DNA from: Vibrio penaeicida
GTDB lineage: Bacteria > Pseudomonadota > Gammaproteobacteria > Enterobacterales > Vibrionaceae
Assembly: GCF_002933855.1 (NCBI RefSeq)
Contig: NZ_BFAQ01000028.1
Coordinates: 157,587 to 221,586, forward strand
DNA length: 64,000 nucleotides
Direction of reading: 5' to 3'
The translations under genes and the position numbers were made by a program. The first letter of the stretch is position 1; each line of letters starts with the position of its first letter. Shown one piece after another: positions 27,516 through 36,063 of this stretch. The notes under the pieces were generated by a model, which saw only the letters and a program-made list of their open reading frames with translations, searched no databases and was not told the origin of the DNA.

Positions 27516-30299
27516 ATGACACGATACGGCTTAAGAGCACGCGTAATTACCCTCACCTTAGCCCCAACTCTTATTGTCGGTCTATTGCTGAGCGCCTTCT
27601 TTACGTCTAATCGCTATAACGACCTTGAATCACAACTGATTTCAACTGGTAAAAGCATTATTGAACCTATCGCTATCGCCAGTGAAATCGGTATGGATCA
27701 GCGCAGTCGAGAAGCCGTTCGTCGATTAATAAGCTACGCCCATCGAAAGAATTCCGACATCGTTCGGAGTATTGCCGTATTCACATCCGATCATGATTTG
27801 TTTGTGACATCTAACTTCCACCCCGATTTCGAGTCGTTGACGTTTCCAAAAGATCAGCCCATACCATTACTCAGTACAATTGATTTGGTTGACACCGACT
27901 TAGTAATACGCACACCCATTCTGGCAGAGGGAAAATACGCGGATTCCAACGGACCTCAAACCGAGCTCAATCAAGCGTTGGGCTATATCGCGATTGAACT
28001 CGACTTATCTGCGGTTCGATTGCAGCAATACCAAGAAATTTTTGCCGCGTTATTGGTGTTAATTTTGGGGTTGGGTCTGTCTGCTCTGTTTGCTTACCGC
28101 TTAATGCGTGATGTTACTTTACCCATCACTCATATGAAGAACATGGTGGATAGAATTCGGCGCGGACATTTAGATGTGCGGATCGAAGGGAAAATGCATG
28201 GTGAGTTGGATGCTTTGAAAAATGGCATCAACGCGATGGCGATGTCGCTGTCTGAGTACCATGTTGAAATGCAGCACAGCATTGATCAGGCAACATCAGA
28301 TTTGCGTGAAACACTTGAGCAACTTGAAATCCAGAACGTCGAGTTGGATATTGCGAAGAAACGTGCGCAAGAAGCCGCGCGAGTTAAATCCGAATTCTTA
28401 GCAAATATGTCTCACGAACTCAGAACGCCTTTAAACGGTGTGATTGGGTTTACCAGACAAATGCTAAAAACTCGCTTATCGTCTAGCCAGCAGGACTACC
28501 TCCAAACGATTGAGCGCAGTGCCAACAACTTACTGAGTATCATCAATGACATTCTCGATTTCTCGAAACTTGAAGCAGGGAAGTTGGCGCTAGAAAATAT
28601 TCCATTCGATTTCCAAGAGTGCCTTGAAGAGGTTGCTAGCTTACAAGCCACCAGCGCGCATGAAAAAGGGTTAGAACTGACACTTAAGATTGACCCTAAG
28701 ATCCCTGCTGGTGTCGTGGGTGATCCGCTGCGAATTCAGCAAGTACTCACAAACCTTGTTGGTAACTCCATCAAATTTACAGAGCGCGGAAATATCGATA
28801 TCAGTGTTGAGCTGCGCACATTCAAAGAAGACTCCATTGAATTGCAATTTATGGTGCGTGACACGGGGATTGGTATTTCTGAGCGCCAACAAGCGCAGCT
28901 ATTCCAAGCATTCAGCCAAGCCGATGCCAGTATCTCTCGTCGATATGGTGGAACCGGATTAGGTCTGGTTATCACTCAGAAGCTAGTGGGTCAGATGGGT
29001 GGCGAAGTCAGCCTAACTAGCCGACTACACCAAGGTTCGACGTTCTGGTTTACCTTGCGTTTAGCCACCAGTGATATGCCTGTTGCCAGCGATGTAGACA
29101 CGCAAGTACTTAAAGGCAAAAAGCTCTTACTGATTGAACCAAACATGCAAGCTGCCTCCGTAATTCAACAGCAGTTGATTAACGAAGGGCTGCTGGTTAC
29201 CTATCGTTCAAGCATGCCGGAGCACATAGAAAACCATGAGTTCGTGTTGTTAAACCTGCCACCAAACCAAAAATGCGATATCACGTCTGTTGAACAGTGG
29301 ATAACTAGGGCTCGAGAAATTGCAAACAACATAATACTGGGTTTACCAAGTACCGAGTTGGCATTATCAGAACAATTGGTTACCGAGCACCATGTACAGT
29401 GCATCACCAAACCACTGTCGCGACGTAAGTTATTGCAAGCGCTAACACAGTACCATTCTTCTCAAGAGCTGATTCTTCCTATTATTGATTCAGTTGATCA
29501 TCAACAAAAGCTTCCGCTCAAAATCATGGCAGTAGACGATAACCCAGCTAACCTTAAGCTCATTGCAGCATTGCTACGTGAAAGAGTGGACCATGTTGTG
29601 ACATGCAGTAATGGCGAACAAGCCGTCGCGGCTGCCCAGCAACAAGCATTTGATATTGTTTTGATGGACATTCAAATGCCGAAAATGGATGGAGTTATGG
29701 CATGTCTGGAAGTTAAGAAAACCAAGCTTAACTCTCATACACCTGTCATTGCTGTAACCGCTCATGCCATGGCTGGCGAGCGAGATCGCCTTCTAAAAGC
29801 TGGAATGGACGACTATTTAACCAAACCAATCGAAGAGCACATTCTTCAGCAAGTACTGGTGCATTGGAGCCCGCATACTGACGAAAACCAAGTCGATAAG
29901 TTGGAGATCAGCGAGCAAGTTCAGCCAGACCACTCCGCAGACGAAAGAAATAGCACGGTCATCATTGATTGGAATCTTGCATTGAAGCAAGCAGCAAACA
30001 AAGAAGACTTAGCTCGTGAAATGCTGCAAATGCTGGTTGACTACATTAAAGAAGTGGATCAATTTGTTGAAGGCGTCATTAATGGTGACGAACAAGATAA
30101 TGAACAACTGATTCATCACATTCATAAACTCCATGGTAGCTGTTCTTACAGCGGTGTACCAAGGCTCAAAAAAGTCTGCGCCGAAATCGAAAAGGCATTG
30201 AGATCCGGCTCAGATATAGAAACTGTCGAACCGGAGCTGTTTGAACTTCAAGATGAAATGGAAAAGGTCATTGCTAGCGCGCAGCATTATATCAAGTAG
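27516..30299 (+). CDS. barA: Hybrid sensor histidine kinase BarA (VarS)
   Basis: BarA phosphorylates the UvrY/VarA response regulator, which activates CsrB-type RNAs and so relieves CsrA repression of carbon storage, motility and virulence genes. The 927-residue protein has a membrane helix near 10-30, a periplasmic domain, a second helix near 175-195, HAMP, a HisKA domain with the phosphorylated His near 299 (ANMSHELRTPLNG), an ATPase domain (GTGLGLVITQKLV), a degenerate receiver, a true receiver with Asp near 718 (LMDIQMPKMDG) and a C-terminal HPt domain with His near 872 (HKLHGSC). All phosphorelay residues are present. It is monocistronic and divergent from rlmD. VarS is its name in Vibrio cholerae. 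Confidence 0.96.
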   Translation: MTRYGLRARVITLTLAPTLIVGLLLSAFFTSNRYNDLESQLISTGKSIIEPIAIASEIGMDQRSREAVRRLISYAHRKNSDIVRSIAVFTSDHDLFVTSNFHPDFESLTFPKDQPIPLLSTIDLVDTDLVIRTPILAEGKYADSNGPQTELNQALGYIAIELDLSAVRLQQYQEIFAALLVLILGLGLSALFAYRLMRDVTLPITHMKNMVDRIRRGHLDVRIEGKMHGELDALKNGINAMAMSLSEYHVEMQHSIDQATSDLRETLEQLEIQNVELDIAKKRAQEAARVKSEFLANMSHELRTPLNGVIGFTRQMLKTRLSSSQQDYLQTIERSANNLLSIINDILDFSKLEAGKLALENIPFDFQECLEEVASLQATSAHEKGLELTLKIDPKIPAGVVGDPLRIQQVLTNLVGNSIKFTERGNIDISVELRTFKEDSIELQFMVRDTGIGISERQQAQLFQAFSQADASISRRYGGTGLGLVITQKLVGQMGGEVSLTSRLHQGSTFWFTLRLATSDMPVASDVDTQVLKGKKLLLIEPNMQAASVIQQQLINEGLLVTYRSSMPEHIENHEFVLLNLPPNQKCDITSVEQWITRAREIANNIILGLPSTELALSEQLVTEHHVQCITKPLSRRKLLQALTQYHSSQELILPIIDSVDHQQKLPLKIMAVDDNPANLKLIAALLRERVDHVVTCSNGEQAVAAAQQQAFDIVLMDIQMPKMDGVMACLEVKKTKLNSHTPVIAVTAHAMAGERDRLLKAGMDDYLTKPIEEHILQQVLVHWSPHTDENQVDKLEISEQVQPDHSADERNSTVIIDWNLALKQAANKEDLAREMLQMLVDYIKEVDQFVEGVINGDEQDNEQLIHHIHKLHGSCSYSGVPRLKKVCAEIEKALRSGSDIETVEPELFELQDEMEKVIASAQHYIK

Positions 30300-30386
30300 G
30301 ATTACGATAGCTTAGTTGATTTTAGTGACGTTGGTTTTAGTAACGCTTCTGGACGCTATATCACACGAGCATAACCAATCTCCTTG

Positions 30387-31991
30387 TTATGCTCGGCGCA
30401 GCTCTGGGCGATAAAATGCGTATCCATTCTTACCGTTTTGCTTCACGTGGTACATTGCCTCATCGGCTTGCTGGAGCAACGCGTCAAACTCAATATCATC
30501 AAGACGTGCATAAGAGACACCGACGCTGCCACCTATATTCACAGAAGAGCGTGATGGTAATTCTATAGATCGAGCGCAAATTTCAACAATCTGTTCAGCG
30601 ATATCGGTCAACACATCTGAGTTCATTTGCTCTAACGCTAAAATAACGAGCAATTCGTCTCCCCCTAACCTCCCTATCACATCCTGTCGCCCTCTCGCGA
30701 CTCGCTTTAATCGCCGAGCAATAGTACAAAGTACTTCATCACCCGCAGCATGGCCATGCGTGTCATTAACGTCTTTAAATCCGTCTAAGTCGACCATCAT
30801 GGTGGCGACGTAAACCGCCTCTTTTTGGCTTACCAATCGAGCAAAGAAGCGCTCACAACCACGACGGTTTTTTAGCCCAGTCAGGTTATCTTCTAAGGCG
30901 AGTAACATGGTATCTCGCTCTTTTTGCACTCGAATGGTTATGTCGTACATGATTCCTTCGATTATCCATTCACCACTGTGTTCATCCTTGTGGGCAGACA
31001 GCAGTAAATGCACCCATTGCTCATTGTTGTATTTTTTATTGATACGCAGATCGCCAGCCGCCACATCCCCACTAGAAATAGTTTGTTCCGACATTTGCCA
31101 TGCCAGCTCTGGGTTTTGGAAAACATGCTCAAAGAATGGCTGAGTTTCTAAGATAGCGGTTAGCTCGAAGCTTTCTTTTATCAGGCGACCAAACAACGTG
31201 GGGTTGCTATGGATCAAGTGACCGTTCTTATCCAACACAAGAATACCAACTTGCGTTGTTTCAAATATGTGGCGATAGTGACGTTCCATTCGCTCAATGG
31301 TGGCCCGTAAATTTCGCTCAGTTTCTATGGCTTGGTGCGAAGCCTCCACAAAGCGGTTGACGCTCGCAGTTACTAGGCCTATTTCATTGTCTCGGTTTTC
31401 ATTATTGTAAGGCAGCATGTCGTCTCGACCAGGCTCTACCTTAGATAAGTTTTCAGCTAATTCCTTTAAAGGCGCACCTACTACTTTACGAACAGCAAAC
31501 GCGGTTACCACCATTAGCATCAACAACTGACTGACCAACATAACCAGTTGAATAAACACTTTCTCTTGTGTTACCGAGTCTAAGTATTTCTGGTTAACAT
31601 CAAGAAGAAGGTGCCCTATCACTTCATCTTTCACAGGTGATACCAAGGGAAATCGAGTCAAGTTTTTCCACTGCTCATTGCTGCTCGTAAGCTTAGAGAG
31701 GCTAAACTCAACACCATCTAGCCCCTTCAGTTTTACGCCATTAAACTCATCATGAAGAAGTAATGAGCTCATCACTTCGTCAGCAATTTCTGGATTATCA
31801 ACATACAGAGCAATGGAAGCTGAGTTGGAGACAGTAAGCACCAACTTTTCTTCCATTCCCTTAACGTTCAAGCTCGCTCTCTCAAAATAAAAAAGTGATA
31901 AGAAGCTTGCCGCCAATATTAAATACATTAGCGAAAACAAAATTACAGTAACCAGAAGCCGATTGGCGAGCGCTTGTCTATTCATCATCAT
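30387..31991 (-). CDS. Membrane-bound diguanylate cyclase with CHASE-like, HAMP, PAS and GGDEF domains
   Basis: The 534-residue protein has a membrane helix near 12-34, a periplasmic sensor of about 120 residues (CHASE8-like), a second helix near 150-170, a HAMP linker, a PAS domain (about 245-355, with IFETTQVGILVLDKNGHLI) and a C-terminal GGDEF domain (about 365-530, VDLDGFKDVNDTHGHAAGD). The active-site loop reads RLGGDELLVIL near residue 443, with Leu in place of the usual Phe; the catalytic acids are kept, so it may make cyclic di-GMP. Its start overlaps the end of the PstS-like gene by 14 bases (three ATG codons in a row), implying translational coupling. The target process is unknown. 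Confidence 0.9.
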   Translation of the reverse strand: MMMNRQALANRLLVTVILFSLMYLILAASFLSLFYFERASLNVKGMEEKLVLTVSNSASIALYVDNPEIADEVMSSLLLHDEFNGVKLKGLDGVEFSLSKLTSSNEQWKNLTRFPLVSPVKDEVIGHLLLDVNQKYLDSVTQEKVFIQLVMLVSQLLMLMVVTAFAVRKVVGAPLKELAENLSKVEPGRDDMLPYNNENRDNEIGLVTASVNRFVEASHQAIETERNLRATIERMERHYRHIFETTQVGILVLDKNGHLIHSNPTLFGRLIKESFELTAILETQPFFEHVFQNPELAWQMSEQTISSGDVAAGDLRINKKYNNEQWVHLLLSAHKDEHSGEWIIEGIMYDITIRVQKERDTMLLALEDNLTGLKNRRGCERFFARLVSQKEAVYVATMMVDLDGFKDVNDTHGHAAGDEVLCTIARRLKRVARGRQDVIGRLGGDELLVILALEQMNSDVLTDIAEQIVEICARSIELPSRSSVNIGGSVGVSYARLDDIEFDALLQQADEAMYHVKQNGKNGYAFYRPELRRA

Positions 31992-32388
31992 TGATCGTTA
32001 AAATCACTTTTAATTTTGAATGCGAGGGTTTGTTCCGTACATATCCAAGAGCTGATTTATCTCTTAATAGACGCTTTATTAACTCTTCTTCACTTTTCAT
32101 AACCAAGGGCGCACGTACTCGACCTGAGAATTTAAGTTTTGCCCAGTGTGCGTTTACCTGACTCAATGACAGATCGCTGATCTCTTCATAAAATGATTCT
32201 CTCACTTCTCCATTTCGCTCTAGAATCGTGATTCTTCGACTCAGCTTTCCTCTGCTTCGACCAAGGTACAGCCCGGCGAGTTGCTCTTTTGTGATACTTT
32301 CAAGCTCACTGCGATCGCCGACTACAATATAAAGGTCAGCAAACGCATAAGGGCTCATCAACAATAAGGCAAAACTCAGCAATCTCAT
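31978..32388 (-). CDS. Small periplasmic PstS-like substrate-binding protein
   Basis: The 136-residue product starts with a signal peptide (MRLLSFALLLMSPYAFA) and resembles one lobe of phosphate-type periplasmic binding proteins: DLYIVVGDRSELESITKEQLAGLYLGRS, then MKSEEELIKRLLRDKSALGYV, which is the SAIGYV-type hallmark of PstS-like domains. It is about half the length of a transporter-binding protein and no ABC permease is nearby, so it more likely serves as a sensor partner. It lies 8 bases after the porin gene and overlaps the GGDEF gene. Confidence 0.78.
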   Translation of the reverse strand: MRLLSFALLLMSPYAFADLYIVVGDRSELESITKEQLAGLYLGRSRGKLSRRITILERNGEVRESFYEEISDLSLSQVNAHWAKLKFSGRVRAPLVMKSEEELIKRLLRDKSALGYVRNKPSHSKLKVILTINDDE

Positions 32389-32396
32389 TTCACCAC

Positions 32397-33647
32397 CTAG
32401 AAGAGGAAACTGGCTGATAATGAGTACACCTGTACCCTCGTTTCGGGTTTAGGTTCTAGTAAATTGGTTGCCCAAAGTCCATGCCCTGTATCTTCAATAT
32501 GAACCCAATCAATTTGCGCCTTAAGACTTATCTGCTCGCTGATATCCCAACGTGTACCAAAAGACCATATGGATTGGTTAATCAAAGTGGCATTAATTGA
32601 TGTGATTGCCCCTTGCTGCAATTGCGCTAACTGAGGATCAGGTAAAATGCTCCAATCGTATTGTGCTTCCAACTTGTCAGTTTCCGGGTTAAACCATGAC
32701 CGAATCATATAGGGTGTAAACTCATTAAACCGGCGACCGAGACTGATATACCCTCCTTGCCCTTCAGGCAACAAATCTTTATCGGTTTTTACCTTTACAA
32801 GTTCACTCAACAAATGCCAAGTGCCATCATTGTATTCAATCCCAATTTGACCATATCTAACCATACCGCCAGTCACGCTCATTTTTTCATTCAGAAGATT
32901 GGCTTCATCGCTGATAGGGCCTAGTCCCGAGCTACCCACTGTTTGCAAGCCATCTTTTAATGTACTTACTTGTGGTGGGAGATCAGAGTCTACTCTTAGT
33001 TGAGCAAAGGAAGCGCGTGCTCGCCACATATCCCAATTTGCAACCAAGCTCAATGAAAGCGCACTGTTGCTGTAGAATCGGTTGGGTTCATAGCCCTCAT
33101 GTAAGTCCGTTGTCGCTTGAGTTGAACCGTATTGGAAAGCAGTAGAAAAACTGACATCGTCGACATAGAAACGATAGGTGAAATCGATTCCATCGATATT
33201 TTGCAAAGGGATCCAGCTGTATATTTCTTGAGGAAGTCGCACCCAAAGATGACCATAATCGACACGACGTGTGTCAGCGAACCAAAATACGTTGTACCCC
33301 ACTCGACCTACACGAATGTCAAAATCAGATGTTGGTCGATACGCTAAGAAGGCAAGCTCTAAGCCATCCAGCAACTCGTCCCCCGCCCTCTCAGCGATAA
33401 CATACTGAGCGGTCACATCCCATTCGAAATTGATGTTGTAGTTTATCTGAGCGCCGATTTTGGAATCAGGTAGAAATGAACCATCACTATCGGGATCGGC
33501 TTTTTGCGTAAGATCACGCATATAACCAAAGCTGTCGCTGGTATCGTAGCTATAGCCAACATTGCCAAACCCTGAGAAATTCCAGTCTTCAGCAAGAACC
33601 GAAGAAGAAAGCAATGTAAATAGTAAACTTATCCCTGTTAACCTCAT
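32397..33647 (-). CDS. Outer-membrane beta-barrel (porin-like) protein
   Basis: The 416-residue product has a signal peptide (about 1-19, ending VLA-ED) and alternating amphipathic strands rich in Tyr, Trp and Asn, beginning WNFSGFGNVGYSYDTSD and ending YSLSASFLF with the C-terminal Phe used by the BAM complex. These traits define an outer-membrane barrel. I do not recognise a characterised porin family. It is first in the operon with the PstS-like and GGDEF genes. A TATAAT lies upstream on the minus strand inside a 9-bp inverted repeat. Confidence 0.8.
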   Translation of the reverse strand: MRLTGISLLFTLLSSSVLAEDWNFSGFGNVGYSYDTSDSFGYMRDLTQKADPDSDGSFLPDSKIGAQINYNINFEWDVTAQYVIAERAGDELLDGLELAFLAYRPTSDFDIRVGRVGYNVFWFADTRRVDYGHLWVRLPQEIYSWIPLQNIDGIDFTYRFYVDDVSFSTAFQYGSTQATTDLHEGYEPNRFYSNSALSLSLVANWDMWRARASFAQLRVDSDLPPQVSTLKDGLQTVGSSGLGPISDEANLLNEKMSVTGGMVRYGQIGIEYNDGTWHLLSELVKVKTDKDLLPEGQGGYISLGRRFNEFTPYMIRSWFNPETDKLEAQYDWSILPDPQLAQLQQGAITSINATLINQSIWSFGTRWDISEQISLKAQIDWVHIEDTGHGLWATNLLEPKPETRVQVYSLSASFLF

Positions 33648-33655
33648 ACACCCGT

Positions 33656-33705
33656 CTCATATTATTATAATTTGGCTCAACTGGTTAGGTCGCCACTAAT
33701 ATGAG
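33656..33705 (-). promoter_or_regulatory. Promoter region of the porin-PBP-GGDEF operon
   Basis: A TATAAT at 33664-33669 (minus strand) lacks a good -35 hexamer. It is bracketed by the arms CTCATATTA (33656-33664) and TAATATGAG (33697-33705), an inverted repeat that could bind a dimeric regulator. The absence of a -35 suggests an activator. Confidence 0.4.
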
Positions 33706-33723
33706 TGTAGAACAGTGATTGAG

Positions 33724-34104
33724 TTATCGCTCAAAGATTACAGTAGCAACCGCGTAATGGCGTTCGTCAGAAATAGAAAGGTGGATATGAGTCACACCAG
33801 CACTTGTTGCGTATACTAATGCTTGATTATGAAGGGAAAGTACAGGTTTTCCATTGGCGTCATTAGACACAATAAAGTCATGAAAGGTAACCCCTTTCGC
33901 AATTCCTGTACCCAATGCTTTAGATGCCGCTTCCTTCGCAGCAAAACGTTTGGCGAGAAAGCGAGACTGCTGCTTTGTCGCATGAAACGTAACCAACTCA
34001 GGCTCTGTTAGAATGCGCTTCGCAAATGCTTCTCCAAGTTTAGATAGGGATTTTTCGAAACGATCTATTTCGGCAATATCCGTTCCTAATCCTACTAAAG
34101 GCAT
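33724..34104 (-). CDS. acpS: Holo-[acyl-carrier-protein] synthase
   Basis: AcpS transfers 4'-phosphopantetheine from CoA to the acyl carrier protein. The 126-residue product has the metal-binding start VGLGTDIAEIDRFEKS and the FAAKEAASKALGTGI motif near residue 55, both diagnostic. In E. coli it directly follows pdxJ; here a 359-base gap holding a MITE-like element separates them, so acpS may depend on a promoter within or near that element. Confidence 0.97.
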   Translation of the reverse strand: MPLVGLGTDIAEIDRFEKSLSKLGEAFAKRILTEPELVTFHATKQQSRFLAKRFAAKEAASKALGTGIAKGVTFHDFIVSNDANGKPVLSLHNQALVYATSAGVTHIHLSISDERHYAVATVIFER

Positions 34105-34123
34105 AAGTTCTCCGCTGATAAGC

Positions 34124-34404
34124 TAGGGTCTGTTGACCTTTCGTGGTTAAATTTTGTTCGAGTTCTATGCCTTTTAATCGCGGCGTAAGGTGTGTAGCTT
34201 AGTCGTTCTAAGCAAATACCTTGCAACAAAGAGTAAAAGGTATAGAGCGGGGACGCCTAGTCGAACCCTTTGGGCAGTATTTGTGGATGATTTCTACTGC
34301 GTTATCGCTCATTGATGTAGAGCGACTACACCGAATAAGCTCTGCCTTGTATAAATCCCCCACAAATTGCTGCAAAAATCATCTCGAAAGATCAACAGAC
34401 CCTA
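34124..34404. mobile_element. MITE-like element (281 bp) between pdxJ and acpS
   Basis: The segment starts TAGGGTCTGTTGACCTTTCG and ends with the reverse complement of TAGGGTCTGTTGATCTTTCG, i.e. terminal inverted repeats of 20 bases with one mismatch; beyond that similarity fades. The TA at each end could be a target duplication. No open frame for a transposase is present, so it is non-autonomous. A second inner pair, GCATTTATCG-type arms, was not confirmed. The parent insertion sequence is not in this window. Confidence 0.8.
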
Positions 34405-34463
34405 ATACAAGATGAGAAAGAGCCACTACAATATAAATGCGGTGGCTAAATTAGAAATGTCTT

Positions 34464-35195
34464 TTAGCGACGAGCTTCAAGCATAACGGCTTTCATATCG
34501 GCAACTGCTTTATGTAAGCCATCAAAAACAGCGCGCCCCATAATAGAGTGACCAATATTCAACTCATACACTTCTGGTAATGCCGCAATAGGTGCAACGT
34601 TATGGTACGTCAAACCATGTCCTGCATTGACTTTAATACCAATACTATCGGCATAGCTTGCACCAGCTGCGATTTTTTTCAGCTCGTTGGTTTGCTCGCA
34701 TTCCGTCGTCGCCTCTGCGTAGTGACCTGTGTGAAGCTCAATGTATGGTGCACCACACGCTTTTGACGCATCAATTTGCTCACGATCTGCATCAATAAAC
34801 AGAGACACTTTAATACCTGCATCTGTTAATTTTTGTGTCGCAGCCTTAATTTTTTCTAACTGACCAACGACATCTAAGCCGCCTTCCGTTGTAAGTTCTT
34901 CACGCTTTTCAGGCACTAAGCAAACGTATTCAGGCTTAGTTTGCAACGCGATTTCGACCATTTCATCTGTCACCGCCATTTCCAGATTCATTCTGGTTTG
35001 AAGCGTTTCACGTAGGATCCTGACGTCGCGATCTACAATATGACGGCGATCTTCGCGAAGGTGAATGGTAATGCCGTCGGCACCTGCACGTTCTGCAATT
35101 TCTGCTGCGTGCACTGGATCTGGATATTTGGTTCCACGTGCGTTTCGCAAAGTGGCGATATGATCAATGTTTACCCCGAGTAGAATTGAGCTCAT
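34464..35195 (-). CDS. pdxJ: Pyridoxine 5'-phosphate synthase
   Basis: PdxJ condenses 1-deoxyxylulose 5-phosphate with aminoacetone phosphate in vitamin B6 synthesis. The 243-residue product has the N-terminal segment LGVNIDHIATLRNARGT, the phosphate-site HLREDRRHI and the C-terminal GHGLTYHNV, all family hallmarks. Its start overlaps the end of recO by 4 bases. Length equals that of E. coli PdxJ. Confidence 0.98.
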   Translation of the reverse strand: MSSILLGVNIDHIATLRNARGTKYPDPVHAAEIAERAGADGITIHLREDRRHIVDRDVRILRETLQTRMNLEMAVTDEMVEIALQTKPEYVCLVPEKREELTTEGGLDVVGQLEKIKAATQKLTDAGIKVSLFIDADREQIDASKACGAPYIELHTGHYAEATTECEQTNELKKIAAGASYADSIGIKVNAGHGLTYHNVAPIAALPEVYELNIGHSIMGRAVFDGLHKAVADMKAVMLEARR

Positions 35196-35920
35196 TTTTC
35201 AATACTCCGTGCTCCGGGAAAGCCTGTTCTTGGGAGAAACAGTTCCCTACTTTTTAGTGGTTTGCCGCCAAGATAAGGCTTTAGTGCTATACGTGTAAAG
35301 CGTTTTGCTGCTTTAAGTTGTTCTTTGGTTGTAAAGCGACGTTCACTAATTGCAATTAACTCGTTTCCCAAGAATGTCAGATTATCTCGCCTCACACTGG
35401 CAATGAAACCTTTTTGCTCTCGATAGCGGTAAGTCATATCTGGCTCGACCATTTCCCCAGTTCCCGCACAATGCATAAAATCGACCCCATAACCCAAGGA
35501 AGAGAGCAAAGCGAGCTCAAATCGCCGCAATGCTGGCTCTGGGTTTTCGGCTTGTGCCAGTTCCGTCAATGCGAGTAAATAGTCGTGAAATAATGCAGGG
35601 TAAGGCGTTTCACTTTCTACCACTCGACCAATCAACTCATTCACATACATTGCAGAATAGAGGTGTATACCTGAAAGAGGAAGCCCAAGACTAATGGGCT
35701 CAGCTTGGCGTAATGTCCGCATGCTTCCTTTACCCGACCACTTCATTAAAAGTGGCGTAAATGGCTGCAGTGCACCTTTTAGGTTGGAACGTTTGCTTCG
35801 AGCGCCTTTTGCCATAACCGACATACGGCCATGCTCTTCACTGAACACATCCAAAATTAGGCTGGTTTCACTGTATGGTCGACGATGCAAAACAAAGCAC
35901 CGCTGTAACCCATCAGACAT
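35192..35920 (-). CDS. recO: DNA repair protein RecO
   Basis: RecO helps RecA load on single-stranded DNA coated with SSB in the RecFOR pathway. The 242-residue product starts MSDGLQRCFVLHRRPYSETS, an OB fold, and has the helical C-terminal domain with RRFELALLSSLGYG near residue 135. The ATG at 35920 is chosen because it gives the family start and length (242 in E. coli); an upstream 37-codon extension is unconvincing. It sits in the order lepA-lepB-rnc-era-recO-pdxJ. Confidence 0.97.
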   Translation of the reverse strand: MSDGLQRCFVLHRRPYSETSLILDVFSEEHGRMSVMAKGARSKRSNLKGALQPFTPLLMKWSGKGSMRTLRQAEPISLGLPLSGIHLYSAMYVNELIGRVVESETPYPALFHDYLLALTELAQAENPEPALRRFELALLSSLGYGVDFMHCAGTGEMVEPDMTYRYREQKGFIASVRRDNLTFLGNELIAISERRFTTKEQLKAAKRFTRIALKPYLGGKPLKSRELFLPRTGFPGARSIEK

Positions 35921-36063
35921 ATACGACTCTCTTAAGTAACCTTGAACAACATGAAATAACCTTGAATAACAATATTGCGTGTTATGTCCACAAATACAAA
36001 ACTCGTATAGCAGACACAAAAAAGGGAGCATTACACTCCCTTCTAACTTACACCAATTTGGCT

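Noticed and set aside
30367..30394. Hairpin GAGCATAAC...GTTATGCTC between barA and the GGDEF gene as a terminator
   Set aside because: A 9-bp stem exists, but neither strand has a T run after it, so intrinsic termination is not supported.
34221..34415. 64-codon frame inside the MITE-like element
   Set aside because: It spans the element end, has no transposase motif and no ribosome site.
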